Shown: positions 43,466-53,225 of the stretch, one piece after another
Position numbering within the stretch: the stretch's first letter is position 1
Layout of the letters: the number at the start of each line of letters is the position of its first letter
Assembly (NCBI RefSeq): GCF_003313385.1
Contig: NZ_QMHN01000007.1
Span: 26,673-90,672, forward strand
Length of the DNA stretch: 64,000 bases
Direction of reading: 5' to 3'
Source: Pedobacter chitinilyticus
Lineage (GTDB): Bacteria; Bacteroidota; Bacteroidia; Sphingobacteriales; Sphingobacteriaceae
Made by a program: the position numbers and the translations under genes
Notes under the pieces: model-generated
The model's input: the letters and a program-made list of their open reading frames with translations, nothing else
Told to the model about the DNA's origin: nothing
Databases searched by the model: none

Positions 43466-46400
43466 ATTATTAAAAAACTATTAAAAATACTTCTTTGGAT
43501 TATCGCTTCGATCATTATTTTGATTGCAGGCGTTCTTTTTTCCCTACAGTTTAAGCCTGTACAAACTTTTGTAGCCAAAAAAGCAGCCGATTATCTTTCT
43601 AAAGAATTAAAAACTACGGTAAGTATAGGCGGACTTTATATAAGGCCTTTCAAGTCTGTTGTACTGGAAGATTTACTGGTATTAGACCTACAAAAAGATA
43701 CGCTAGCGAATTTCCCCAAGCTATTGGTGGACATTGATCGCTTTTCACTTAAACAAAGAATCTTAGACATTAACACAGTACAGCTTAACAACGGTACTTT
43801 CTTTTTAAAGGATCATAAGGACGGCACTTCCAACCTTGATTTTATTATTGATTATTTTGATAGCCCTGCTCCTAAAAAGCCTTCGAAGAAAAAGAAATTC
43901 GAAATTCTTTTTAGCCGCATCATCATTAACAACTTACATTTTAAGTACAAGAACCTTAAACGTAACGCAATAGAAGAAGGGGTTAACTTTGATGATATTG
44001 ATGTAAGGGAGATGAACGGCATTTTTGAAGGATTGAATACTAAAGAGCATATTCTTCAGGCCAACATTAAAAACCTAACCCTGAAAGAAAAAAGTGGTTT
44101 TTACCTTAAAAATTTAAGTGCCTTTACTACGGTTGACAGCAATGCTATTGAGCTTAAAAATTTAATGCTGGTGACCAGCAAAACCCGCCTCACCGATTAT
44201 TATCAGATGAAGTTTAAAAGTTTTAAGGACTTTAACGACTATGAGAATAAGGTAAGGATGAAAGCCAATTTCAAGAATAGCCATATTTCTTCGAGTGATG
44301 TCGCTTTTTTTGCGCCTGCTCTTAAAAAAATGAAGCTTGATGTTGAAGTGGATGGCCAGATTACGGGCTTAGTGAACAACCTACGGGCTAAAAAACTTTC
44401 TGTAAAAGCAGGAAGAGCTACCTATATTAAAGGAGATTTTAGCTTGCAAGGGCTTCCTAACTGGGATGAAACTTTCCTGGATATGAAGATTGAACTGGCG
44501 GGCACCAATAAAAAAGATTTAGATGAGATATTGACCGATTTAACGGGCAAACGTGTAAAAGCTATTCCAGAAATCATCAACAAATTCGGCAACATTAACT
44601 TTAATGGTCACTTTACTGGTTTCCAAAATGATTTTGTTGCTTATGGCGAGTTTAAAACCAAACTAGGCCGCCTACAATCAGATGTAAACATGAAAATTGA
44701 TAAGAAGGGCGTTCCTTCTTACACTGGAAATGTAAAAACCTATGATTTTGACATCGGCAATTTGATTGATGAAAAGTTATTGGGCAGAATTACTTCCGAG
44801 CTTTACATCAAAGGCCGTGGTACTGAAATAAAGGAGTTAAACGAGGAGTTAAAGGGACAGATTAGTTACCTTGATTTTAAAGGATACCGATATAGAAACA
44901 TTAAAATTAACGGTACTTTCCAAAAGAAATTCTTTGATGGCAGTCTAAAAATCAATGATAAAAATGTTCAATTAGATTTTGATGGTGGGGTAAACCTTAA
45001 TCCAAAATTGCCTGTTTTTAACTTTAAAGCAAACATTAGAAATGCCAAGTTAAAGACATTAAAATTGTATAAGGATTCGTTGAAAGTGGATGCAATTTTT
45101 AGCACCAATTTTTCGGGCACCAACCTCGATAACTTACAGGGACGTCTACTTTTACAGGAAATCACCCTCAATAACCTAAGAGGAATTTATAAGGTGGATT
45201 CGGTGTTCCTTAGTGCCAGAGGAATTGGTATGGATAGGAGCTTGAATATTTATTCTGATATATTAGAAGCAGGGATAAAAGGCCAGTATGATTTGGCGAC
45301 CATTGTTTCTTACTTTAAAACCATTGCGAAAACCTATATCCCTTCTCTTAAAACACAAATTGTTAATTATAAAACACAGGTTTTCGATTTTAGGTTAAAG
45401 ATTAAAGATTTTGAACCTATTGCAGAGCTTGTTTCTCCAGGTTTAGAAATTGACCAAGAATCGCTCCTGGTCGGCTCTTTCGATTCGAAGAACAACAAAG
45501 CTACTTTTGGGGGCATTGTCCGACGGCTGAAATATAAGGGAATTGTGGCCAGTAATATCATCATTGACCAAAATACCTCGCCACAGCAACTTACTGCCAT
45601 TATTTCTTCTGACAGGATTGACCTTAATGATAGCCTTTATATTAAGAACATCAATATTTCGAATATCCTACGGAATGACAGCCTTACGCTGAACGTTAAA
45701 CTTTCGAATGCTGATGATGCCAATCAGCTTGACCTTAACGGTTTGGTTGAATTCTCCCCTGATACTGCCGATATCAGCATCTTGCCATCCAATCTTAAAA
45801 TTAACCGTGAGGATTGGAACATAGAAGAGAAAGTACAAATAGGGTTTAACGGCGGAAAAACCAAAATACAGAACTTCTCCTTAAGTAATGGCAAACAGGA
45901 TTTAAGAATTGATGGCGTGGTTTCAGAAGATCCATCTGATGCGCTTTTTGTAGTGCTGCAGAACTTCAACCTTAAAACCATTAACCCTTTTGTTAAGGGT
46001 ATGGGCATCAATTTCGCAGGTATTGCTAACGGAAAAACCAAGGTGCATAGCGTGTTAAAATCGCCACAGATTACGGATAGCTTGCATATTGATTCGTTGA
46101 GCTTTAACAATACCTATATCGGTAGTTTAACAGACACTTCATCATTTAACAGTACGAGTAAATTGGTAAATGTTTACACCAAAATTATTGCTGCTGATCG
46201 AGAGACTTTCAACATCACTGGAAATCTGGATATTGCCCAGAAACAGATCGATCTTAAAGTAAAACTCGACGATAGCGAATTGGCCATCCTCACTCCTTTT
46301 GTCAATAAACTCGTATCTAATCTTAAAGGTAAAGTATCTGCTGATTTAACGGTGAAAGGTCCTTTTGAGCAACCTTTAATTAATGGTGATATTGAACTGG

Positions 46401-47917
46401 ACAAAGCGCAGCTTACCGTAAACTACCTAAAAACTACTTATATCATTGATGATCAGGTGAGCGTTGAAAATAGTGCCATTGCACTGTCCAATCTGGTTTT
46501 GAAAGATCTTGAAGGACATACTGGAACGGCAAATGGTACGGTTGACCTTAAAAACATCGACAATCCTAATATCCAGGTGGAGTTGCAAGCGAATGGCTTG
46601 ATGGCCTTAAATACAACCTCAAAGGATAATGCCATTTATTTTGGTAAGGCTTATGGTACTGGAAAATTCTCTTTCAGAGGACCAACCAATGACATGGTGA
46701 TCGACATCGATGCGAAAACAGAAAAAGGAACAGTCTTTAATCTACCACTAAATAGTTCGGAAACAATTAGCGACAAAGAATTTATCACTTTTGTAGGGAA
46801 AGACACAACTAATGTTGTTAAAAAGCTGAGTGGTTTTGAAGGATTAAGCATGAACTTTAAGTTATCGGTTGATCCCAGCACTACAGTAAATATTTATACC
46901 ATATTGGGTAAACTTAGCGGTACGGGAAATGCTGATTTGGAACTGAACATTACCAAAGTAGGTGATTTTGAGATGAAGGGTGATTACATTATAGAGAGCG
47001 GCGTTTTCGACTTCACGGCCAGAGAGGTAATCAACAAGCGATTTGACATTAGACAGGGTGGAAGTATTAGATGGACAGGCAATCCTGTAAATGCACAAAT
47101 TAACCTAAAAGCGATTTATACCGTTAGGGCTGCCCTTGGGGATCTGTATCGTGCTGCGAACCGTGATGGCAGTAGTAATGCCACACAGACGGCTCAAACG
47201 GAGGTAGAAATGGGATTGACGGGCTTACTCATGAAGCCTGATATTAAATTGGATATCTTTTTCCCTGCCAATCCAGCAATTAAAGAAGAGTTGCAGTCAT
47301 ATTTTAACGATGGAAACAACCTCAATACACAATCACTGAGCTTAATTATCCAACGTAGGTTTGCTCCTGGTACAGGTTCTGAAAACCTTAGTCAGCAACT
47401 TGGCTCGGTTGGAACGGGTACAGCCACCGACTTAATCTTTAACCAACTGAATAATGTGCTATCGAGCTTAAATCTCAATTTTGTGGACATTAACATTCGT
47501 TCGTTTAACGAGGCCAGTGCTTCTTTCAAATTCTTTAATGATAGGATTATTGTGAATGCGGGTATTACTGATATCAGCAAAAGCTCTATTGATAATAGCA
47601 TTGGTTTTAGAAACGAAGTGGGTCGTGAGGTAGAGATTTTAGGTTTGATTAAGAAAGATGGTAGCTTGGTAGGCAAAATAGCGAACAAGCCGCCTACTAT
47701 ACAGAGTATTTTTGCCAACCCTGGTATTAATCCTTATCAGAATATTACGTCGATTGGTTTGATCTATAACCAACAGTTTGATACTTTCACGGAATTGCTG
47801 CAAAAGATATCTGGCAAGTATCGTCGCGAGCAGAAGAAAAAGGAAGCGGAGAAAGAGAAACAGCGTTTGGATAAAGAGGCGATTTTAAGGGAGAATAAGA
47901 AGGTGCAGAAGAAATAG
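43466..47917 (+). CDS. tamB: TamB-like translocation/assembly module (DUF490), no ATG start
   Basis: It is a large bridge-like inner-membrane-anchored protein of the AsmA/TamB superfamily, linked to outer-membrane lipid transport and assembly. Starting at TTG 43520 the ORF has 1465 residues but loses half of its membrane anchor. The frame is open further upstream to 43448, and reads IKKLLKILLWIIASIIILIAG, a typical TamB anchor. No ATG or GTG exists in this stretch; an ATT at 43466 fits the expected start. The long beta-rich middle and the C-terminal DUF490 domain (about 1000-1440, with VPTEPSC absent but GLIYNQQFDTFTELLQKISGKYRREQKKKE at the end) are clear. The start coordinate is inferred. 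Confidence 0.88.
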   Translation: MIKKLLKILLWIIASIIILIAGVLFSLQFKPVQTFVAKKAADYLSKELKTTVSIGGLYIRPFKSVVLEDLLVLDLQKDTLANFPKLLVDIDRFSLKQRILDINTVQLNNGTFFLKDHKDGTSNLDFIIDYFDSPAPKKPSKKKKFEILFSRIIINNLHFKYKNLKRNAIEEGVNFDDIDVREMNGIFEGLNTKEHILQANIKNLTLKEKSGFYLKNLSAFTTVDSNAIELKNLMLVTSKTRLTDYYQMKFKSFKDFNDYENKVRMKANFKNSHISSSDVAFFAPALKKMKLDVEVDGQITGLVNNLRAKKLSVKAGRATYIKGDFSLQGLPNWDETFLDMKIELAGTNKKDLDEILTDLTGKRVKAIPEIINKFGNINFNGHFTGFQNDFVAYGEFKTKLGRLQSDVNMKIDKKGVPSYTGNVKTYDFDIGNLIDEKLLGRITSELYIKGRGTEIKELNEELKGQISYLDFKGYRYRNIKINGTFQKKFFDGSLKINDKNVQLDFDGGVNLNPKLPVFNFKANIRNAKLKTLKLYKDSLKVDAIFSTNFSGTNLDNLQGRLLLQEITLNNLRGIYKVDSVFLSARGIGMDRSLNIYSDILEAGIKGQYDLATIVSYFKTIAKTYIPSLKTQIVNYKTQVFDFRLKIKDFEPIAELVSPGLEIDQESLLVGSFDSKNNKATFGGIVRRLKYKGIVASNIIIDQNTSPQQLTAIISSDRIDLNDSLYIKNINISNILRNDSLTLNVKLSNADDANQLDLNGLVEFSPDTADISILPSNLKINREDWNIEEKVQIGFNGGKTKIQNFSLSNGKQDLRIDGVVSEDPSDALFVVLQNFNLKTINPFVKGMGINFAGIANGKTKVHSVLKSPQITDSLHIDSLSFNNTYIGSLTDTSSFNSTSKLVNVYTKIIAADRETFNITGNLDIAQKQIDLKVKLDDSELAILTPFVNKLVSNLKGKVSADLTVKGPFEQPLINGDIELDKAQLTVNYLKTTYIIDDQVSVENSAIALSNLVLKDLEGHTGTANGTVDLKNIDNPNIQVELQANGLMALNTTSKDNAIYFGKAYGTGKFSFRGPTNDMVIDIDAKTEKGTVFNLPLNSSETISDKEFITFVGKDTTNVVKKLSGFEGLSMNFKLSVDPSTTVNIYTILGKLSGTGNADLELNITKVGDFEMKGDYIIESGVFDFTAREVINKRFDIRQGGSIRWTGNPVNAQINLKAIYTVRAALGDLYRAANRDGSSNATQTAQTEVEMGLTGLLMKPDIKLDIFFPANPAIKEELQSYFNDGNNLNTQSLSLIIQRRFAPGTGSENLSQQLGSVGTGTATDLIFNQLNNVLSSLNLNFVDINIRSFNEASASFKFFNDRIIVNAGITDISKSSIDNSIGFRNEVGREVEILGLIKKDGSLVGKIANKPPTIQSIFANPGINPYQNITSIGLIYNQQFDTFTELLQKISGKYRREQKKKEAEKEKQRLDKEAILRENKKVQKK

Positions 47918-48275
47918 GTTTTGAACCACCTTGGATATTTAAGGGCATTTTAGTTTTTTCACCACTCTCTTAATATTTGAACCACCTTAGACATTTAAGA
48001 ACATCTTAGTTTTTTGAACCATTAAGGGATTAAGGGGCATTAAGTTTTATTTTTATAGCCTTATGCCTTAATTTTCTTAATTCCTTAATATTTTATCTTT
48101 AAATAAATTCTAGTTTTTGAACCATTAAGAAGTTAAGGAACATTAAGTTTTCTTTATATAGTCTTACATCTTAATTTTCTTAATTCCTTAATGTTTTATT
48201 TTAGCTAATCGAATATTGCGAAAATAAAAAAGCCAGAAGCATTTACCTCTGGCTTTCATTAAGCTTATATCTTTT
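47918..48275. repeat. Degenerate tandem repeat in a 358-base gap
   Basis: It has no gene. TTTTTGAACCATTAAG starts units near 48011 and 48114 (period about 103 bases), each with CATTAAG ... CTTAATTTTCTTAATTCCTTAAT. Two shorter GAACCACCTT units lie near 47923 and 47978. The terminator of ribBA is at 48226-48254. Confidence 0.6.
48226..48254 (-). terminator. Terminator after ribBA
   Basis: On the minus strand AGCCAGAGGTAAATGCTTCTGGCT forms a hairpin, followed by a T-rich run. It lies about 20 bases past the ribBA stop. Confidence 0.8.
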
Positions 48276-49487
48276 CTATCCTTTTAGGATATGATGTCCC
48301 ATTTTGTCTCTTTTGGTGATCAAATAGGATTCGTTATGCTTATTGCTTTCGATCTCAATTGGGATGTTTTCTACAATCTCCAAGCCATAGCCAATTAAAC
48401 CAGCTCTTTTGGTTGGGTTGTTAGACATCAACTTCATTTTGGTAATGCCTTGTGCTCTTAGAATTTGTGCACCCACGCCATAATCACGTTCGTCGCCTTT
48501 AAAGCCTAATTGTATATTGGCTTCTACCGTATCTAATCCCGCATCTTGAAGGTTGTATGCATGAAGTTTGTTCACTAAACCAATCCCTCTGCCCTCTTGG
48601 TTCATATATACAATTAAGCCTTTGCCTTCTTTCTCAATCATTTCCATGGCTTTGTGCAATTGCGGTCCGCAGTCACAACGGCAAGAACCAAAAATATCAC
48701 CTGTTACGCATGAACTATGGATACGTGTTAGCACTGGCTCATCTTCCTTCCACTCGCCTTTAGAAATGGCCATGTGGGTAGCACCGTTGCTTAATTGAGT
48801 ATAAGCAGTCATTTTAAAATCGCCCCATTGTGTTGGCAAGTTCACGGTCACTTCTTCTTTAATCAAGCTTTCTGCAGCTAAACGATAGCTGATCAAATCT
48901 TTAATAGAAATGATTTTCAAATCGTGCTGTTTTGCGGTGATCATCAAATCTGGCAAACGAGCCATGGTCCCGTCTTCGTTCATGATTTCTACCAATACAC
49001 CAGCTGGCTCAAAACCTGCTAAACGAGCAATATCGATGGTTGCTTCGGTATGTCCGGTTCTACGCAATACACCTTCTTTTCTAGCTCTTAGCGGGAAAAT
49101 ATGACCTGGTCTACCTAAATCTTCAGGTTTGGTGTTAGGATCAATCAATGCTTGCACAGTCTTCGCTCTATCGTGTGCCGAGATCCCTGTGGTACATCCA
49201 TGCCCAATCAAATCAACCGAAACGGTGAATGGCGTTTGATGCAAAACAGTATTGTTTTGTACCATCAAGTTGAGTTCTAGCTTATCGCAAAGCTCCTCAA
49301 TTAGCGGAGCACAGATTAATCCACGTCCATATTTAGACATGAAATTAATGACTTCTGGGGTCACGTTTCTGGCCGCAGTTACAAAGTCACCTTCGTTCTC
49401 ACGATCTTCGTCATCAACTACTATGATAATTTTGCCTGCCCTAATATCGGCCAGTGCTTCTTCTATGGTATTTAATTTAATCTCCAT
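48276..49487 (-). CDS. ribBA: Bifunctional DHBP synthase / GTP cyclohydrolase II
   Basis: It makes two precursors of riboflavin: 3,4-dihydroxy-2-butanone 4-phosphate from ribulose 5-phosphate, and the GTP-derived pyrimidine. I take ATG 49487 (403 residues, MEIKLNTIEEALADIRAG); a TTG 5 codons upstream is in frame. The RibB domain (about 1-200) has VVDDEDRENEGDFV and HTEATIDIARLAG. The RibA domain (about 205-403) has the zinc site SSCVTGDIFGSCRCDCG and the catalytic EGRGIGLVNKLHAY. No FMN riboswitch is seen in the upstream 173 bases. Confidence 0.97.
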   Translation of the reverse strand: MEIKLNTIEEALADIRAGKIIIVVDDEDRENEGDFVTAARNVTPEVINFMSKYGRGLICAPLIEELCDKLELNLMVQNNTVLHQTPFTVSVDLIGHGCTTGISAHDRAKTVQALIDPNTKPEDLGRPGHIFPLRARKEGVLRRTGHTEATIDIARLAGFEPAGVLVEIMNEDGTMARLPDLMITAKQHDLKIISIKDLISYRLAAESLIKEEVTVNLPTQWGDFKMTAYTQLSNGATHMAISKGEWKEDEPVLTRIHSSCVTGDIFGSCRCDCGPQLHKAMEMIEKEGKGLIVYMNQEGRGIGLVNKLHAYNLQDAGLDTVEANIQLGFKGDERDYGVGAQILRAQGITKMKLMSNNPTKRAGLIGYGLEIVENIPIEIESNKHNESYLITKRDKMGHHILKG

Positions 49488-49660
49488 TTTGGCAAATAAC
49501 AAAATGAATGGGGTTTAACCCATCTTTTAATTTGTGTACAAAGGTACAACCTTTAAAAGCAATTATTGTAGGTAATTATCATTATGAAGTAAGAAATCGC
49601 TATGAGGCAACTAGTGCTTCTTACAAGCATTTGATTTGACCATTAAAGCCATTCCCTATC

Positions 49661-51106
49661 TTACTGGGCTTCCTTTTTTTTCTTTTTTTTAAAGAGCCCC
49701 AACGCCAACTGCTTGTAATAATCGACATCAAATAGCGCAGAGTCGACCGTTGCTTTATAGGTGAGGAACACTCCTATTGGGGTAAGGATAATCACCGCCA
49801 TCCACATTCCAAATACTGGATCTAGCGAGCCTTCTTTAGCTGACTTCTCGGCAACCGTTGAAATGATGTGATAGAACAGGAAGAAAATTACGGCAATTAC
49901 TACCGGCAAGCCTAAACCACCCTTACGGATGATGGCGCCCAATGGCGCTCCAATAAAGAACAACAACAAACAGGAAACCGCCAAGGTATACTTACGTTGG
50001 TATTCAATTAAGGCCCTTTGAATTTCCTTCGTTCTAAACTCGTATTCTGTTAATTGCGCACCCACCGTTTGCTTAAGCGCATCAACTTGGTCGTAGGCAC
50101 TTTGCAAAGCTTGCGATTGCTGATCTTTTGGAATAATATTTAAGATACTGCCTTTAATTACTTTAGGCGGTGTTTTAATTTTGGTGTAGCCTTTTACATA
50201 ACTGCTCTGCTTAAAGTAATACTGCGCACTTTTTTGCAGCGCCTTGGTCACGCTATCCAAACCTTTACTCAGGGAATCTCTACGATGCAATAATTCCTTA
50301 CGGTTTAACATAGGCGCATTGTTCTTGAAGTTCTCCTCCTGTGTACGGGTCATATCCTTAAAACTACTGAAATCAAACTTCACTTCTGTTTGCTTAAAAC
50401 GCATACGAGTGAGGGTTTGACGAGGATTATACGAACCATTGTTTGAAGCAGCCTCTTGATAACGAACACCATTCATCAAATTTAGCACCATGTAGTTCCC
50501 GTCAGAAGTTTTGGACATCTTGCCTTTCTCGGCCATGATGATTTGCGGTACACCATTGCTGCTGCTATGGTCGTAAATCATGATTCCATAGAGCGAATCA
50601 ATGGCACCTTCGCCTTTACGTTCTACACGCATGGAATATCCTGGTATACTATTGTTAAATACGCCTGGTTTAATTAAGAAAGATAGTTTTTTATTACGTA
50701 CATCCCACAGTAAAGAGCCATATTTGAGGTTGGCCTTGGGAAGCATATAATCTGAAAAGAAAAAGGAAGCAACGGCCAGCCCAACGATGAGCACCAAAAG
50801 AGGCTGCATGGCTTTTCGTAGAGAAACTCCTGCCGATTTGATGGCCACCAATTCGTAATTTTCCCCCAAGTTACCAAAGGTCATGATAGACGAAAGCAGA
50901 ATAGCCAAAGGCAATGCCATGGCCACGTTGGATGCAGAAGCATACATCATCAGCTCGGCAATCACGTACCATTCGAAACCCTTGCCTATCAAATCATCGA
51001 CGTACTTAAACAAAAAGAACATCAACAAGATAAACATCACAATAAAAAATGTGACGGCAAAGGGCCTAAGAAATGCCTTGATTAGCAGTAAATGGATCTT
51101 TTTCAA
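49661..51106 (-). CDS. LptF/LptG-type permease (YjgP/YjgQ family)
   Basis: It is an inner-membrane subunit of the LPS export ABC machine. The family-typical N-terminus KKIHLLLIKAFLRPFAVTFFIVMF starts at a TTG (51106), giving 481 residues; another TTG at 51124 adds six residues. No ATG is available. N-terminal helices (about 12-120), a periplasmic beta-jellyroll region (about 130-360) and C-terminal helices (TLAVSCLLLFFIGAPLGAIIRKGG, about 375-470) match the family. Only one such gene is present, so it may be LptF or LptG. Confidence 0.9.
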   Translation of the reverse strand: MKKIHLLLIKAFLRPFAVTFFIVMFILLMFFLFKYVDDLIGKGFEWYVIAELMMYASASNVAMALPLAILLSSIMTFGNLGENYELVAIKSAGVSLRKAMQPLLVLIVGLAVASFFFSDYMLPKANLKYGSLLWDVRNKKLSFLIKPGVFNNSIPGYSMRVERKGEGAIDSLYGIMIYDHSSSNGVPQIIMAEKGKMSKTSDGNYMVLNLMNGVRYQEAASNNGSYNPRQTLTRMRFKQTEVKFDFSSFKDMTRTQEENFKNNAPMLNRKELLHRRDSLSKGLDSVTKALQKSAQYYFKQSSYVKGYTKIKTPPKVIKGSILNIIPKDQQSQALQSAYDQVDALKQTVGAQLTEYEFRTKEIQRALIEYQRKYTLAVSCLLLFFIGAPLGAIIRKGGLGLPVVIAVIFFLFYHIISTVAEKSAKEGSLDPVFGMWMAVIILTPIGVFLTYKATVDSALFDVDYYKQLALGLFKKKKKKEAQ

Positions 51107-51197
51107 TGATGCAAAGATAGGCAATGCCAGTGAGAAAGTAATAAATTTAGCTTGCGTTAATGCTTAGGTTTTAACTAAAAACTTGCTAATTGAGCAA

Positions 51198-51578
51198 CTA
51201 GGCTCCCAATACACTCAACAAATAGGTAATTTGGTTATCCCAAATTTGCGTTCTTTCTTGCAAGGTTTCCTCGGTAGCAAAATCAGTGATGGCTAAGGCC
51301 ACGTCGTTGGTTAACTCATCCTGTACGATTTCCATTTCGAAATAGCAATAAGGCTCGTCATCCAACCATCTAAACTTCACTAACTTATTTTCTTTAACGC
51401 TAATGAGTTTAGCTTTCTGCACTTCTCCATCCCAAGTGAAAGTATAGGTTTGGTCTCTAAAAACTACATCGTCAGCAAACCATTGTGCTAAACCGTTTGG
51501 TTCACTAATAAAGCTGTATAGTATGCGAGGAGATGACCTTATGGCATACTCTAATGTAAATTTTTTCTTTTCTGACAT
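51198..51578 (-). CDS. START-like (AHSA1/SRPBCC) domain protein
   Basis: It has 126 residues, no signal peptide. The N-terminus MSEKKKFTLEYAIRSSPRILYSFISEPNGLAQWFADDVV and the segment TWDGEVQKAKLISVKENKLVKFRWLDDE fit the helix-grip SRPBCC fold. A Trp in the GLAQWFADDV motif is typical. Ligand unknown. It lies 74 bases upstream of the LptF/G start and may be cotranscribed. Confidence 0.85.
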   Translation of the reverse strand: MSEKKKFTLEYAIRSSPRILYSFISEPNGLAQWFADDVVFRDQTYTFTWDGEVQKAKLISVKENKLVKFRWLDDEPYCYFEMEIVQDELTNDVALAITDFATEETLQERTQIWDNQITYLLSVLGA

Positions 51579-51772
51579 CCTTACTTCTATTTTTTGCTTT
51601 CCTATTTTTTCTAAAGAAAAGTATTTTCTTTTATAAATGCAAAGTTTTGGAAAATAAGTATTTTTTTATTCTTGAGCTTTGGTTTTAGATGCGATGCATT
51701 CTTAGCGAGCAAAAGAAAAACCCTAAAAAACAGCACACTAGCATAAATAAAAAACCTTTTTAAATAATTTTC

Positions 51773-51801
51773 TTTGTTTTTTGTATTTAATCCTATATTT
51801 G
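51773..51801 (+). promoter_or_regulatory. Promoter of tRNA-Met
   Basis: TTTG at 51773-51776, a 17-base spacer, and TATATTTG at 51794-51801 match the Bacteroidetes -33/-7 consensus (TTTG ... TAnnTTTG). The tRNA begins 17 bases later. Confidence 0.75.
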
Positions 51802-51817
51802 CAGCTCGAAATTTTTC

Positions 51818-51894
51818 GGCGGGGTAGCTCAGTTGGTTAGAGCGCAGGATTCATAACCCTGAGGTCACGAGTTCAACTCTCGTTCCCGCTACCA
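51818..51894 (+). tRNA. tRNA-Met (anticodon CAT), elongator-like
   Basis: It folds as a full cloverleaf: acceptor GGCGGGG against TCCCGCT (with a G-U pair at the top), D-arm GCTCAGTTGGTTAGAGC, anticodon loop TTCATAA, T-arm ACGAGTTCAACTCTCGT, and an encoded CCA. The initiator-specific C1-A72 mismatch and three G-C pairs in the anticodon stem are absent. A tRNA-Ile with lysidine-modified CAT cannot be fully excluded. Confidence 0.93.
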
Positions 51895-51897
51895 GGT

Positions 51898-51927
51898 AAA
51901 AGCTCACAGCAATGTGGGCTTTTTTTA
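51898..51927 (+). terminator. Terminator after tRNA-Met
   Basis: AAAGCTCACAGCAATGTGGGCTTTTTTT forms an imperfect hairpin followed by Ts, directly after the tRNA CCA. Confidence 0.75.
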
Positions 51928-52051
51928 TTCCTTTAAAATTCAATCTAGTTAAAGAGTTTCTTCAAAAAAATTTAAATAAGGAATTATTAAGCGAATCTCA
52001 AACTTCGAGCAATCACCAAGACCACTTCACTTAGAGCATTCTTTAACTCAA

Positions 52052-53056
52052 TTATTCAAACAAAGCATTATCAAGTTTGAATCCATGTTTCAAAAGTTCG
52101 GGGCTAATAGATATAATGTTATGAGATTTTTTTTCAATATCCGCCAGAAAATTTTCTATTGTAACTTTAGGTATTGCCACGCCATAGCCTAGCACATCTA
52201 ATTTTGTCGAATCCTCTGGATCTGTTGGAATATTTACTAGCATGCCTGCAGCTTCTCCCAATTCATTAATAACAGGAGCTCCACTATTTCCACCTTTAAC
52301 CCTTGCATTAATGAGGAAGTAATCTTGAGAATCTAAATATGATTTATCCTTTGCAATCAATTCACCTGTCGAACTTTTCAGCTTGGCATTGATCATTGCT
52401 TTCTCAACGAACTGAATAGCATCAAACCCAGCTATTGGAGGATACCCAATGGTTAGTATTTCATCTAAAACATCTGCATCTCCAAATCTGAAAGTTGGGA
52501 TTTCCGAAGCAATTGGCTTTTTCAATTTAATTACAGCGATATCAATTCGAGAATCCTTACTGATATATACATTTTCGGGTATCAAATATCCATCGCTATT
52601 ATCAGGAATTTTAATAGAAGACATGCCTTCTATACAATGCCGAGCAGTAATTAACATATCCTTTCCTACCAGAAAACATGTCCCAATACTATCAATTCCT
52701 CCTAAAGTTTTAACAATAATTGGACGAACGCTTTCTTTAAAATGGTTTCTAATAGCAACAAACCCATAACCAATAAAATCATAGGAACCATAATCAGCCA
52801 TAGTTTGATCAAAGCCAATACCTAAATATCTATCACCAATTATAGGATTGTTTGATGGGTTTCCTGCTTTGAAAAGATAACCCTTATTTAAAAGACGTTC
52901 ACAAATCTTAGTTATTTCTGCCATGTCGCCATGACCATCCGAGCTTGCGGATATTGAAACTAAAAACTCGCTAACATCTCTGGTAATTGCATTATTACCA
53001 GAATGCATCATATTTGAACTATCAAAAAATTTTAATATATCGGTTGGTATAGCCAT
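52052..53056 (-). CDS. Trypsin-like serine protease without signal peptide
   Basis: It has 334 residues. The first 110 residues form an unrecognised domain (KFFDSSNMMHSGNNAITRDVSEFLVSISA). The chymotrypsin-like domain (about 115-320) shows the triad: His in MLITARHCIEGM, Asp in SRIDIAVIKL and Ser in VKGGNSGAPV. No signal peptide or membrane helix is present, so it is probably cytoplasmic. The closest DNA is a tRNA-Met in convergent orientation, a common integration site, and the gene seems to be isolated. Such leaderless proteases occur as effectors in bacterial conflict systems, but no partner is seen here. Confidence 0.84.
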   Translation of the reverse strand: MAIPTDILKFFDSSNMMHSGNNAITRDVSEFLVSISASSDGHGDMAEITKICERLLNKGYLFKAGNPSNNPIIGDRYLGIGFDQTMADYGSYDFIGYGFVAIRNHFKESVRPIIVKTLGGIDSIGTCFLVGKDMLITARHCIEGMSSIKIPDNSDGYLIPENVYISKDSRIDIAVIKLKKPIASEIPTFRFGDADVLDEILTIGYPPIAGFDAIQFVEKAMINAKLKSSTGELIAKDKSYLDSQDYFLINARVKGGNSGAPVINELGEAAGMLVNIPTDPEDSTKLDVLGYGVAIPKVTIENFLADIEKKSHNIISISPELLKHGFKLDNALFE

Positions 53057-53225
53057 TTAGTCAATTAATCTATTTCAAAAAGGATCTGATTTATCCAAAT
53101 ATAATCCATATTAAACGACTTTAATTGAAAGTCTTTTTTGAAAAGCAAATATTACAATTGCCTGCAGGTGTTTGGCTCAAAGGTTGCTTATATTGTCAAC
53201 GACTAGAAATATAATATGTAAGCTT

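Noticed and set aside
48276..49660. FMN riboswitch upstream of ribBA
   Set aside because: The 173-base gap lacks the conserved RFN element words, and the gene follows the permease in the same direction.
51818..51894. Initiator tRNA (fMet)
   Set aside because: It lacks the C1-A72 mismatch and the three consecutive G-C pairs in the anticodon stem.
51818..53056. Integrated element at tRNA-Met
   Set aside because: No repeat of the tRNA 3' end was seen downstream and there is no integrase gene.
53172..53225. Upstream extension of the zinc-ribbon protein from TTG
   Set aside because: The extra 18 residues do not resemble the family, whereas ATG 53226 begins MKCPNC as expected.
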